From Streptomyces sp. BA2 (GTDB taxonomy: Bacteria; Actinomycetota; Actinomycetes; Streptomycetales; Streptomycetaceae): DNA of 64,000 bases. The translations under genes and the position numbers were made by a program. Below, in pieces: positions 1 through 8,398 of this stretch (position 1 is its first letter; every line of letters begins with the position of its first letter). Below the pieces are notes generated by a model that had not been told where the DNA came from, did not search any database, and saw only the letters and a list, made by a program, of their open reading frames with translations. Where the stretch lies: the NCBI RefSeq assembly GCF_009769735.1, contig NZ_WSRO01000002.1, forward strand, positions 7,427,001 to 7,491,000, read 5' to 3'.

Positions 1-1
1 G

Positions 2-1009
2 CTCGCCGAGGCGGCAGACGTACAGCTCCTGGAACTCGCGGCGGACGAGCGCTACCGCTTCCGCCCCGAAGTGCGGCGCTACCTGGCCGACACCGCGGGC
101 CCGGAGCACGGAATCCCCGAATGTTCCGCCGCCGTCGAGCGCGCACTCGACGCTCTGCTGAACCGCGCCCTGCATGCCGCCCACGCCGCCCTGCCGCAAA
201 GCTGGCGCACCGAGCCGGCGCCACGGGACGGGGAGGCGTACCGCGACGAGGCCCAGGGTGTGGCCGTGCTGGCGGCAGAGGTGGCCAACGTCGTCCGAGC
301 GGTGTCCGTCGCACAGGAGTACCAGCACATCACGACCGCGCTGCGTCTGGCCCGAGCCCTGTGGCCCCTTCAACTGAAGGCCGGCCATTGGGACGAGGTA
401 CTGCCCGCGCTACGTGTCGCGGCCCGGTGTGCCGACGCACATCACCCGCGTTCGCGCATGGCAGCGGCGTTGCACTTTCAACTCGGCCACTGCCTGGGCG
501 AACTCGAACGCTGGGAGGAAGCCGAGAACGCGGCGCACGCGGCCGTCGAGAGCGAGCGCGCGGCGGGCCATGTGCGGGGTGAGGCATCGGCGGTCGAACT
601 GCTGGGCCTCTTGAGCCTGTACCAATGGCGATACGAGGCCGCCTACGAGCGGTTTGCCGAGGCCGAGCGCGTGTACCGGCGGATCACTTCCGGCCAAGAG
701 GGCGCGCAGGATGTGGCACGTGCTCTCGCGCTGGCCGAGCGCCATCAGGGGCGCGCCCTACGAGGCATGGGGCGGACGGCCGAGTCACGGCGCCTTCTGG
801 AAGCTGCTGCGGATTTCTTCCGGGAGCAGGGCGAGAGGTACAATCAGGCGCGCGCTCTCACCGACCTGGCCGAGACCCTCCACGACGCGGGTGAGCGGTC
901 CGAGGCGCTGACGAAGATCACCGAGGCGGAGGCGCTGCTCACCCCCGCGGCCGCCCCGCATCTGCGGTATCTCGCCGGACTCCGGCTGCGATGCGAGGGC
1001 GGCCACTAG
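2..1009 (+). CDS. NB-ARC/TPR-type regulator, C-terminal part (5' end outside window)
   Basis: The frame is open from the left edge, so this is the end of a larger protein. A GTG lies at 71, but the upstream residues (LLELAADERYRFRPEVRRYL) continue the same protein and match the winged-helix end of NB-ARC regulators of the AfsR type, where a 'RYRFHDLVR'-like motif precedes the helical repeats. The rest is Ala/Glu/Arg-rich helical sequence with repeated 34-residue-like units (around EEAENAAHAAVESERAAGH and SRRLLEAAADFFREQGE), as in tetratricopeptide repeats. The stop shares a CTAG with the stop of the convergent gene on the minus strand. It may be a pathway regulator for the neighbouring biosynthetic genes, but its effector and DNA-binding parts lie outside the window. 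Confidence 0.7.
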   Translation, partial: LAEAADVQLLELAADERYRFRPEVRRYLADTAGPEHGIPECSAAVERALDALLNRALHAAHAALPQSWRTEPAPRDGEAYRDEAQGVAVLAAEVANVVRAVSVAQEYQHITTALRLARALWPLQLKAGHWDEVLPALRVAARCADAHHPRSRMAAALHFQLGHCLGELERWEEAENAAHAAVESERAAGHVRGEASAVELLGLLSLYQWRYEAAYERFAEAERVYRRITSGQEGAQDVARALALAERHQGRALRGMGRTAESRRLLEAAADFFREQGERYNQARALTDLAETLHDAGERSEALTKITEAEALLTPAAAPHLRYLAGLRLRCEGGH

Positions 1010-2807
1010 GGCCCGTCCGGCCCTGATCCGCCGGACAGGCCCCGGCGGGGTTCCACTGCCCAGGGCTCCACGGCCACCGGATGCACGCCCCCGGCGGCGT
1101 GCACACGGAGGGTGAGACCTCCGGACGGCACGATGGCGCCGCCCGCCAGCCAGGCGTACAGCGATGAGGCGTACGCCGCTGGATCGGTGTCCGCTTCCGG
1201 GCCCGCGGACAGGCGGAACAGACCGTGTTCCCGGCTGCGCACGGTGCAGCCGTCCGGGCCGTCGACGTACGCGGCGGCCGCACAGTGCGCGTGCCGGCCC
1301 AGAACCTCGACCGTCCACACCTCCGCCCCACCCAGGCGTGGGTCGTCCGCGGACCCGTCGCGCCAGATCACGTCGGCCACCTCCAGGTCGCCCGGGTCCC
1401 GGGTGTCCTCGTGCACCGCGATGTGTACGTCGCCGACCGCGTCGTAGGGATGGGTGGTGGACCGCTCGATCTCGACGGCCGTGTCACTGACGCGGGTGAG
1501 GACGCGCAGCGGGGCCGTCCGCTGTGGCGGCTCGTACGGAGGCAGGGGCAGGGGCTCGAGGAGCGCGGGCGTGGTGGGCTCGGGGAGGTCCATCAACGTA
1601 TAGAAATGGCGCCGCAGGAGCGCTGCCGATGCGCCTGGAGCCGAAGTGACGAACTCGGCGGGATCAGCGGTTTCGGCGGGCGCGGCGGCCGGGAGGTGCC
1701 CTGCCCCCAGAAGCTCCTCCACCTGAGCGCGCAGCGGTCCGTGCGGATCGAGCCGAGGCGCGTCCCCGACGAAAGCGGCGAGCGGCGACTCGGGGTCGAG
1801 GCGGTCCTGCCCGGTGGCCGCGAGCAGCACCGGGACACCCAGCGCGGACGCGTAGTAGGAGACGGCGCCGAAGTCGCCCACCACGGCATCGGCCGCCAGC
1901 AGGGCTTGCCGCCAGCCATGAGCGGGGTCGATCAAGGTCAGTCCGCTGCGGAGGGCTTGATCCAGCCAGGCTCGAACCTGCCCCGGCCCGTGTCCGTGCC
2001 AGATGTTCGGGTGCAGCACGACCGCGAGGCGGTAGTCGTCGGCGGGCAACTCCGAGGTGAGCCGCGGGAGAAGACTCGGCAAGAGGTCATGGCCGCCGCC
2101 GCTGCCGAAGAAGCCCTCGGGGTTCCAGGTGGAGTTCAGTACGACGAGCCGCTGGCCCCGTCGCACACCCAGGGCCCGCCGGAAGCGGTTGCGGTACGGG
2201 CGCGCGGCGAGCATGCGGTCGAAGCAGGGGTCGCCGCCGAGCACGGAGACGTCCAGGGCCTCCGGGCACACGCGCCGCAGTCGCTCCAGCTGTTCCGGAT
2301 GCGACAGCACGAGGCCGTCCATGAACGGGCGGCCGTCCGCCAAGAGCCACTCGGGCGACAAACCGAACGTCGGCTCCCGGCTCCCGGCTCCCGGCTCCCG
2401 GCTCCCGGCTCCCGGCTCCCGGCTCCCGGCTGGGGGAGTTTCTTAGTATATCCCGCTCCATGCGAGACAATGGACAATTTGCCCTGGATAAAGGGTATTT
2501 GACCACCGAAGCTCGCCGAAACCGCGAGATCCACGGGCGTTGAAAGAGCCTGGTCCCAAGGAAGCACCGGGAGGCCCAGGTCGGCGAAGAGCTCCTCGAC
2601 CCCGCCCTGAAAGGCGGAGGATCCCGTCGAGGTGACGAGCAGCTGGACGCGGAAGTCGTCATGGAACAACGGCAGCAAGTCCCGCAGGCGACCGGCGGAG
2701 GTGACGTTGTGGACCACCAGCAGAACCCGGCGTTGAGTGATGCGGCTGGCCCAACGCCGGGATTCATGCCCGATCGGCACGCGTATCGGCAGGGGTTCAG
2801 CCCTCAC
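1006..2807 (-). pseudogene. CDP-glycerol glycerophosphotransferase-like protein, frame broken at a heptamer repeat
   Basis: The gene starts at GTG 2807 behind a strong GGAGGGG and encodes a Rossmann-like N-terminus (RVLLVVHNVTSAGRLRDLLP) that stays in frame up to the repeat at 2371-2431. The C-terminal half (PEWLLADGRPFMDGLVLSHP onward to 1006) lies in a different frame. It carries GT-B-like features: a 'VVLHPNIWHG' strand and 'LLAADAVVGDFGAVSYYASA', reminiscent of the nucleotide-binding half of glycerophosphotransferases. As sequenced, translation from 2807 runs off frame after the repeat and stops at 2136 (223 aa). The separation needs one extra 7-bp unit, or loss of two, to rejoin the halves. 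A TTG at 2361 could start the C-terminal half alone, but it lacks a clear ribosome binding site. It is either a pseudogene or a phase-OFF allele. Confidence 0.72.
2371..2431. repeat. heptanucleotide tandem repeat inside a coding region, about 8.7 copies
   Basis: Eight perfect copies of CGGCTCC (GGAGCCG in the coding sense) are followed by a partial copy. Because 7 is not a multiple of 3, every three units encode the same heptapeptide GAGSREP in all three frames without a stop. Copy-number change therefore shifts the downstream frame while keeping the repeat itself translatable. Confidence 0.95.
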
Positions 2808-2893
2808 TTGTGCCCCTCCAGACCGTATGCGGCGTCATCGCGCGATCACTTTAGCCGTGCCGCGATGCCGCCCCCGCGTCACGGGCCTGCCCG

Positions 2894-3532
2894 TCAGCGA
2901 CTCCTCCCGCCACCCTCCCGGGCCAAGGGCTTGAACGAGTCGTCGCGTGGTGAGTACACCTCTGTCGTCGCGGACTCCGCCCTGTGGAACAGGGCACGGA
3001 GCCGAAGCTGTCCGCTGCTCTGGCCGGATTCGAGGCCGGGGTACTGGGCCAGGTGCGCGAGCTGGACGAGGAGATGAGCTCGGGCGGCGCGGTCCAGGGC
3101 TTCCTTGCCGATGGCGCCTGCCGCCCGCTCGCCGGCGGCGTCCTGGCAGGCCGCCCGTGAACTGCCGACGACCAGCCACCGGCGCAGGGCGGGGGAAACG
3201 CTGTGCGAGGCCTGGTTGAGCAGTACCGCCACCGCACCACAGCCTGAATGCCCCGCGACCACCACGTCACGCAGGTTGGTCAGCGAAAGGGCGTAGTCGA
3301 TCGTGGCGATCGCGCCGGAGACAACCTTGGGGTTGTACGGCGGCACGATGTTCCCGATGTTCCTCAGCTCGAACAGCTGCTCAGGACGTGAGACGAAGCG
3401 GGTGGGAGCGATCCGGGTCTCGGTGCAGGATATGAAGAGGGTCTGGGGGAGGTTCTCGCCGGGGCGTGTCCGTTCGAGCCGGTGCGGGCGTTCAGCTGTG
3501 GGGCGCGCTATCAGACCGTTCGCAGGACGCAT
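2894..3532 (-). CDS. beta-class carbonic anhydrase-like protein
   Basis: This is a 212-residue protein with the zinc-ligand pattern of beta-carbonic anhydrases: Cys36 in 'FISCTETR', then His95 and Cys98 in 'VVAGHSGCGAV', with 'RNIGNIVPPY' between them. These enzymes interconvert CO2 and bicarbonate in the cytoplasm. The usual C-x-D-x-R dyad is C-T-E-T-R here, so the catalytic Asp is replaced by Glu38. The start ATG at 3532 has AAAGG about 8 nt upstream. The C-terminus after residue 150 is divergent and basic. The gene follows the small secreted-protein gene in the same direction, 65 bp downstream. Confidence 0.8.
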   Translation of the reverse strand: MRPANGLIARPTAERPHRLERTRPGENLPQTLFISCTETRIAPTRFVSRPEQLFELRNIGNIVPPYNPKVVSGAIATIDYALSLTNLRDVVVAGHSGCGAVAVLLNQASHSVSPALRRWLVVGSSRAACQDAAGERAAGAIGKEALDRAARAHLLVQLAHLAQYPGLESGQSSGQLRLRALFHRAESATTEVYSPRDDSFKPLAREGGGRSR

Positions 3533-3597
3533 GTTGCTGCCTTTCTGGCATGACGGAGCTCAGTCGATGTGCTGTGCGCATCGGGAACTCGGTCGTG

Positions 3598-4014
3598 TCA
3601 GATCAGCCAGCTCTGCAGCGTCGGACGAAGTGGAGCCGGAACCCTCGGTTTGGTGGGTTCGGCGAGTGCGCTCGGGGCCACGGGTGAGACCGGCACGGCC
3701 ATCGCCGCGGAATCCGCGAAGAGTGACGGCGAGAGTGACGGCGGCTCTGCCGTTGCCGGTGTCTGCGGGCCCCGGGGCTGAGCGGCCGTACTGGATGTCA
3801 GGCCGCAGCAGACGGCGTCGCCCGGCCGTTCGTCGCCCGCGCCGCCCTCGTCGTCACCTTCGTACACACTTGTCACCGATGTGGGGGCGGGCGCTGCCAG
3901 TTGCTCCGTGGTGAGGAGCGGGGCGACCTGCCCGAACAGGGCGTGGCCCAACAAGAGGCAGGGCAGTAGCCCTTTGACCAAGGCCTTCAGCAAACGAAGG
4001 CATCCGCGTGCCAT
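3598..4014 (-). CDS. small secreted Ala/Pro-rich protein, unknown function
   Basis: This is a 138-residue frame starting at ATG 4014, preceded by GGGGGAAGG at good spacing. The N-terminus is a classic export signal: basic residues (MARGCLRLLKALVKG), a hydrophobic core (LLPCLLLGHALFG) and a likely cleavage region near QLAAPAP. The mature part is low-complexity, rich in Ala, Pro, Ser and Thr, with an acidic patch (YEGDDEGGAGDE) and a Cys pair. No domain is recognised. It lies just downstream of the antiporter and may share its transcript. The longer open frame in the same phase to 4827 is antisense to the antiporter and is not a gene. Confidence 0.6.
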   Translation of the reverse strand: MARGCLRLLKALVKGLLPCLLLGHALFGQVAPLLTTEQLAAPAPTSVTSVYEGDDEGGAGDERPGDAVCCGLTSSTAAQPRGPQTPATAEPPSLSPSLFADSAAMAVPVSPVAPSALAEPTKPRVPAPLRPTLQSWLI

Positions 4015-4073
4015 GTACCGACCTTCCCCCGTCGATATACGAGCGTCTGGCTCATGGTGCTGTGCAGGCTCGG

Positions 4074-5411
4074 TCAACCACCCCTGTTCGTGTACTCGTT
4101 CGACACTGTAGGCGGACAGGCCGACTCGTGCTGCGTTGTCAGCAGACTCATGGGCTGGCGGCCGAGCGAGAGTTTGCACAAGGGCATGGCGCTCGCGGAG
4201 GTGACAAGGGCGACCAGCACGAGGAGCGAGAACGTCTTCTGGTTGATGATGCCTTCGGCCAGACCCACGTTGACGAAGATGAGGATCATGAGGCCGCGGG
4301 CGTTCATCAGCGCCCCCATGGCCGATCCTTCGCGCCAGCTGAAGCCGTTCGCGCGCATCGCCGCCAGGCTGCCGCTGTACTTGCCGACGACCGCGGCCGT
4401 CAGCAGGGCCGCGAGGGGCAGCAGTGTGCCCCCGTCGGTGATGCCTCCGATCTCCGTGTTGAGGCCGGAGAAGGCGAAGAAGACCGGGACGAGCAGCACC
4501 TGCACGGTGTCCAGGAGCCGCAGTCTGACCGCGCGTTGAAAGGTTTTCTCGCGTGGCATGGCCAGTCCGACGACGAAGCCGCCGAAGACCGCGTAGATGC
4601 CTATCTCCTCGGTGAACCATCCGGCGGCCAGCACCACCATGAGTACGAGATGGAACTGGCCTGTGGTCAAGTCGCCTCGCGCGCGCGTCTTCTCGCCCAG
4701 CCTGCGGAAGAGTCTGCGTCCGACAGTCAGCGTCAGCACGGCGAAGGCGGCGGACAGGACGACCACGCGAACGCTCTGCGACAGCCCGCCGTTGCTGTGG
4801 AAGGCGACGATGAAGGCGAGGAAGCACCAGGCCACGGCGTCGTCCACGGCTGCCGCGAGCAGCGCGAGAACTCCGAGTGGGGTGCGCTCAAGCCCTTGGT
4901 CGTAGAGCATGCGCGCGAGCATGGGGAACGCGGTGACCGCCAAGGCGCCCCCCACGAACAGGGAGAACATGCCTGGGCCGACGTCGGACCGGGACAGCTC
5001 CTCATGGAAGAGCAGGCCTACGCCGCAGCCGAGGAGGAGGGCCGGCACGATGCTGGAGAGGGCCAGCGCCGCCGCGGTGCGCTGATATCCGCGTGGCGCC
5101 TTCTCGTGATCGAGCCCCAGGCCGACGAGGAACATGAACAGCGTGAGGCCGATCGTGCTCAGTACGTACAGCACGGGCTTCACCGAGGGGGTGAACAGGG
5201 ACTGCTGGGCGTCGGGGAACACCCGGCCGAAGAGGGTCGGCCCGAGGGCGATACCGGCGACCATTTCCCCGACCACGCGGGGCTGGCCCCAGGCCACGGC
5301 CAGCCTCCCGCAGAGCGCGGACACGATCAGGATGACCAGGAGCGCGGGCAGGACGTCGATGACCAGCTGTACGTTCGGATCCTGTGCGGCGGCGACGGTG
5401 CTGGTAGCCAT
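4074..5411 (-). CDS. CPA2-type cation/proton antiporter
   Basis: This 445-residue membrane protein has about twelve hydrophobic segments and the signatures of the monovalent cation:proton antiporter-2 family: 'GQPRVVGEMVAGIALGP' near the N-terminus, 'LALLAAAVDDAVAWCFLAF' (the paired Asp of the ion site) and 'NARGLMILIFVNVGL'. It would exchange H+ for Na+ or K+ across the cytoplasmic membrane. I chose ATG 5411 over ATG 5417 because the AGGAG, which overlaps the KAS II stop codon, is 6 nt from 5411. The gene is translationally close to KAS II, so it is probably cotranscribed with KAS III-ACP-KAS II. Antiporters beside polyketide genes are known in polyether ionophore clusters, but a role here is inference. 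Confidence 0.88.
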   Translation of the reverse strand: MATSTVAAAQDPNVQLVIDVLPALLVILIVSALCGRLAVAWGQPRVVGEMVAGIALGPTLFGRVFPDAQQSLFTPSVKPVLYVLSTIGLTLFMFLVGLGLDHEKAPRGYQRTAAALALSSIVPALLLGCGVGLLFHEELSRSDVGPGMFSLFVGGALAVTAFPMLARMLYDQGLERTPLGVLALLAAAVDDAVAWCFLAFIVAFHSNGGLSQSVRVVVLSAAFAVLTLTVGRRLFRRLGEKTRARGDLTTGQFHLVLMVVLAAGWFTEEIGIYAVFGGFVVGLAMPREKTFQRAVRLRLLDTVQVLLVPVFFAFSGLNTEIGGITDGGTLLPLAALLTAAVVGKYSGSLAAMRANGFSWREGSAMGALMNARGLMILIFVNVGLAEGIINQKTFSLLVLVALVTSASAMPLCKLSLGRQPMSLLTTQHESACPPTVSNEYTNRGG

Positions 5412-5420
5412 GGTCATCTC

Positions 5421-6650
5421 CTACGGTCGGGTGAGAACGAGTACGGCGTTCTGACCGCCGAATCCGAAGGAATTGCTCAGCGCCGCTTCCATGGCCACGG
5501 GACGGGACGCGGCCGCCACGATGTCGAGGTCGACGGCAGGGTCCTGATGGGTCAGGCCTGCCGTCATCGGGACTGTCTGGTGCTTCAGCGACAGCGCCGT
5601 GATCGCGGCCTCGACCGCACCGGCGGCGCCGAGCGAGTGCCCTGTCACGCCCTTGACCGAGGAGGTGACCGGGTGACCTCCAAGCACTCTGCGGATCATG
5701 CGGCCTTCCGCCATGTCGTTGAGCGGTGTGGATGTCCCGTGGGCGTTGACATGGGTGACGTCGGCGGGGGAGAGGTCCGCGTCCTCCAGAGCGGCCCGCA
5801 CCGCCCTTTCGGCGCCCTGCCCTTCCGGGTCGGGGCGGGTCTCGTGTCCGGCATCGGCGGACGCGCCGTAACCACTGACGTAGGCGTACGTCCGAGCGCC
5901 GCGCGCCCGTGCGTGCTCGGGGCGTTCCAGGACGAGGACAGCGGATGCCTCGGCGATGACGAAGCCGTCGCGTTCGATGTCGAAAGGGCGGGACGCCTTC
6001 GAGGGGTCGTCCTTGTACTGCGAGAGGGCGCCCGCCTTGGCGAAGGCGGCTACGACCGAGTGCACGAGGCTGGACTCGGATCCCCCCGCGAGAACGATGT
6101 CGCAGGCGCCGGATCGGAGTAACTCGCGCGCCGTGCCGACAGCGGTGGCGCCCGACGCGCACGCCGAGCTCGTCACGAAGCTGGGTCCGCGGGCCTTGAG
6201 GTCAGTGGCGAGCCGGCCCGCCATCATGTTGGTCAGTGACATCGGCACGGTCAGCGGCGAGATGCGCGAAGCACCGAGTTCGAGGAGTTTGCGGTGCTCA
6301 CGTTCCCAGGTGCCGATTCCACCGAACGCCGTTCCGAGGATGGTGCCGACACGAGGGCCGTGCCAATCGTCCGGGTCCAGGCCGGCGTCCACGACGGCCG
6401 CTCTTCCGGCCGCGATGGCCATCTGGGTGCAACGGTCGAGACGCCATGCGGTGCGGCGCCCGAGCGCCGCGTCTCCGTCGAACTCGCTTGCACGGCAGGA
6501 GAGTTCGACGGGCAGCCCTGCCAATGCCGGGTCCGGTGAGGCCGTGGGACGGCCCTCCAGAACGGAGGCCCAGGTCTCATCCGTGGTCAGCCCCGCGGAG
6601 GTGACCAGGCCGATCCCGGTGATCGCCGCATGGAAAGGGCCGCGCATCAT
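5421..6650 (-). CDS. beta-ketoacyl-ACP synthase II (FabF-like)
   Basis: This is a 409-residue thiolase-fold condensing enzyme. The nucleophile is Cys164 in 'TSSACASGATAVG', followed by His304 in 'NAHGTSTPLND', Lys333 and His338 in 'KGVTGHSLGAAGAVEA', and the C-terminal 'SNSFGFGGQNAVLV'. All Cys-His-His residues for decarboxylative condensation of malonyl-ACP are present. Its ATGATG start overlaps the ACP stop by 4 nt, so the two are translationally coupled. With the ACP and KAS III upstream it forms a dedicated fatty-acid-like trio separate from housekeeping FAS. The likely job is to build or extend the acyl starter of the adjacent PKS pathway. Confidence 0.92.
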   Translation of the reverse strand: MMRGPFHAAITGIGLVTSAGLTTDETWASVLEGRPTASPDPALAGLPVELSCRASEFDGDAALGRRTAWRLDRCTQMAIAAGRAAVVDAGLDPDDWHGPRVGTILGTAFGGIGTWEREHRKLLELGASRISPLTVPMSLTNMMAGRLATDLKARGPSFVTSSACASGATAVGTARELLRSGACDIVLAGGSESSLVHSVVAAFAKAGALSQYKDDPSKASRPFDIERDGFVIAEASAVLVLERPEHARARGARTYAYVSGYGASADAGHETRPDPEGQGAERAVRAALEDADLSPADVTHVNAHGTSTPLNDMAEGRMIRRVLGGHPVTSSVKGVTGHSLGAAGAVEAAITALSLKHQTVPMTAGLTHQDPAVDLDIVAAASRPVAMEAALSNSFGFGGQNAVLVLTRP

Positions 6651-6928
6651 GCCTTCTTCCCTATGCGCTCCGGTTCATCGAGCTTGACCCGGATGAGGGC
6701 GGCGGCTTCGCCGATCGTCTGCTCGGCGCCGAGGTCGTCGTCGCCGATGGGCACTTCGAAGAGTTCCTGAAGGACGTCGGAGAGTTCCACGAGTGCGAGA
6801 GAGTCCAGTTCGAGTGCGCTGAAGGTGACTTCGGAGGTGGCGGTGGCGGCGTCGACACCGAACCGGGTCTCCAGCAGCGAGCTGATCTGCTCCTCGAGGG
6901 AGCGGGCGGAAGGGGCAGAGGAGGCCAT
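6647..6928 (-). CDS. acyl carrier protein of the KAS trio
   Basis: This is a 93-residue stand-alone carrier protein. The phosphopantetheine serine is Ser43 in 'ALELDSLALVELSD', flanked by the usual helices and the acidic 'IGDDDLG' loop. The ATG at 6928 is preceded by AAGGA. It is sandwiched between KAS III and KAS II and overlaps the latter, so it should carry the growing chain between these two synthases. Confidence 0.93.
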   Translation of the reverse strand: MASSAPSARSLEEQISSLLETRFGVDAATATSEVTFSALELDSLALVELSDVLQELFEVPIGDDDLGAEQTIGEAAALIRVKLDEPERIGKKA

Positions 6929-7000
6929 GGTGAGTCCTTACGTCCGGTACGTCGGATGGGTGATGGTGGGCGGCGGTGGCCGGGTGCTGAGCGGGACCGT

Positions 7001-8020
7001 TCAGGTTCGTTCCGGGGTCACGTCCGGCCATGTCAGGGCGGCGGCCCCCCAGGTGGCGCCGCCGCCGAACGCGGCGAGCAGCGCACGGTGTCCGGGCCTG
7101 AGCAGTCCGCTCGCGGCGGCGTCGGCGAGCGCCAGCGGAATGGAAGCGGCGGCTGTGTTGCCGACGCGCGCGAGGTTGATGGCGCACCGCTCGATGGGGA
7201 TGCCGATCTTTTCCGCGACGGCTTGCAGGATGCGGTAGTTGGCCTGGTGGGCGACAAAACAGTCCACCTCGGCCGCGGACCAGCCGGCGTCACGGCGCAC
7301 CTCCTGCGCGGCTCCGGCCATCCGGGCCACCGCATGCCGGAAGACGGTCTTGCCCTGCATGGTGAAGTAGCGCTCGGGGTCGGTGTGCACCTGCGTCGAG
7401 GGGCCGGCCGGGATACGGGAACCGCCTGCCTCGACGGTGATCAGTTCCCGCAAAGAGCCGTCACTGCCCAGGGAGGAGGGCCCCAGAGCGCCGAGCTCGT
7501 CGGGTTCCCCCGCACGCAGGACGACGGCCCCCGCGCCGTCACCGAAGATCGGGCGGGTGGTGCGGTCGTCCGGGGCGAGGATGGTCGAGAAGGCGTCGGC
7601 GCCGATGAGCAGCACGCGATGCGCCGTTCCGGCCGCGATGAACCCCTTGGCGGCAGCCAGTCCATAGAGGAATCCGCTGCAGACGGCTGACAGGTCCCAG
7701 GCGGCGACATCGATGAGGCCGAGCCGATGCGCCACGGCGGGTGCGGTGGCCGGGCAGGGGTGGTCGGGTGTGGTCGTCGCGAGGATGACGAGATCCACCG
7801 GCTCGCCGCCCGCGGATTTCAGAGCGCGCCGGCCGGCCTCGACTGCGAGGTCTCCCGTGGACATGCCCGGATCGACGATGTGGCGCCGGCGGATCCCTGT
7901 TCTGGTGCGGATCCACTCGTCGGTCGTCTCAAGCTGCCCGGACAGGTCTTCATTAGTCACCACCTTCGGGGGTAACCATGCGCCTATTCCGCAGAGTACA
8001 GCGGCATTCTTCACGATCAC
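7001..8020 (-). CDS. beta-ketoacyl-ACP synthase III (FabH-like)
   Basis: This 339-residue initiating synthase has Cys114 in 'AWDLSAVCSGFLYG', His258 in 'CFVAHQANYRIL' and Asn288 in 'RVGNTAAASIP', the complete FabH catalytic triad. Such enzymes condense a short acyl-CoA (acetyl, isobutyryl or similar) with malonyl-ACP. The start is GTG 8020 with AAAGGAAG just upstream. It is the first gene of the leftward arm and is divergent from the GNAT/PKS operon across a 378-bp control region. The residues that set starter-CoA size cannot be judged by eye. Confidence 0.92.
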   Translation of the reverse strand: MIVKNAAVLCGIGAWLPPKVVTNEDLSGQLETTDEWIRTRTGIRRRHIVDPGMSTGDLAVEAGRRALKSAGGEPVDLVILATTTPDHPCPATAPAVAHRLGLIDVAAWDLSAVCSGFLYGLAAAKGFIAAGTAHRVLLIGADAFSTILAPDDRTTRPIFGDGAGAVVLRAGEPDELGALGPSSLGSDGSLRELITVEAGGSRIPAGPSTQVHTDPERYFTMQGKTVFRHAVARMAGAAQEVRRDAGWSAAEVDCFVAHQANYRILQAVAEKIGIPIERCAINLARVGNTAAASIPLALADAAASGLLRPGHRALLAAFGGGATWGAAALTWPDVTPERT

Positions 8021-8398
8021 TTCCTTTCTGAGCGTCCAATCCGAGGATGGAAGTGGAATACCTCATTCCTTTGGCGTCTGCTTTGAGTGATGGAACCTAA
8101 CACGCCACATCCGCCATTTCAAAGGGTCCATCAAACGTTCATCAATTTCCTGGAAACGGTTTTCATGCCACCGGCCAGATGAAAATGAATCTTGTATCTC
8201 AAAGCTGAAAGTGCAGGTCAGGTGTTGTGTCGTCGGGCAGTGGCGGGGGTAATCGAGAAACGTGGTTGATTTCCACTTGCGTGGAAGGTTGAATCCGAGA
8301 TCGATCGGCCCCGGGTGGATGGAAAGGCTTCGGCCAACTCCACCAAGCCGACTTTCGCTTATTCCGGCCTTTCGGTCGTCGAGGGGGAGGAACACCTT
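8021..8398. promoter_or_regulatory. divergent control region with direct and inverted repeats
   Basis: This 378-bp gap between divergent biosynthetic arms is visibly less GC-rich than the flanks. TYCATCAA occurs twice in direct orientation at 8127-8134 and 8138-8145, an 11-bp period like SARP or PHO-type sites. TTTTCAT/ATGAAAA forms an inverted repeat at 8160-8166 and 8179-8185. An ATG at 8315 is in frame with the GNAT-like gene but lacks a good ribosome binding site. Confidence 0.4.

Noticed and set aside
2371..2431. The heptamer repeat as a CRISPR array
   Set aside because: The units are 7 bp with no spacers, and no cas genes are present. It is a simple tandem repeat within a coding region.
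3598..4827. A 409-codon minus-strand frame including the small secreted protein
   Set aside because: The first 270 codons are an out-of-frame reading of the antiporter. Only the part from ATG 4014 has a ribosome binding site and signal peptide.
4008..6122. A 704-codon open frame on the plus strand across the antiporter and KAS II genes
   Set aside because: It is antisense to two well-supported genes. The translation is repetitive (rich in H, E, G, R) with no domain, a normal artefact of high GC content.
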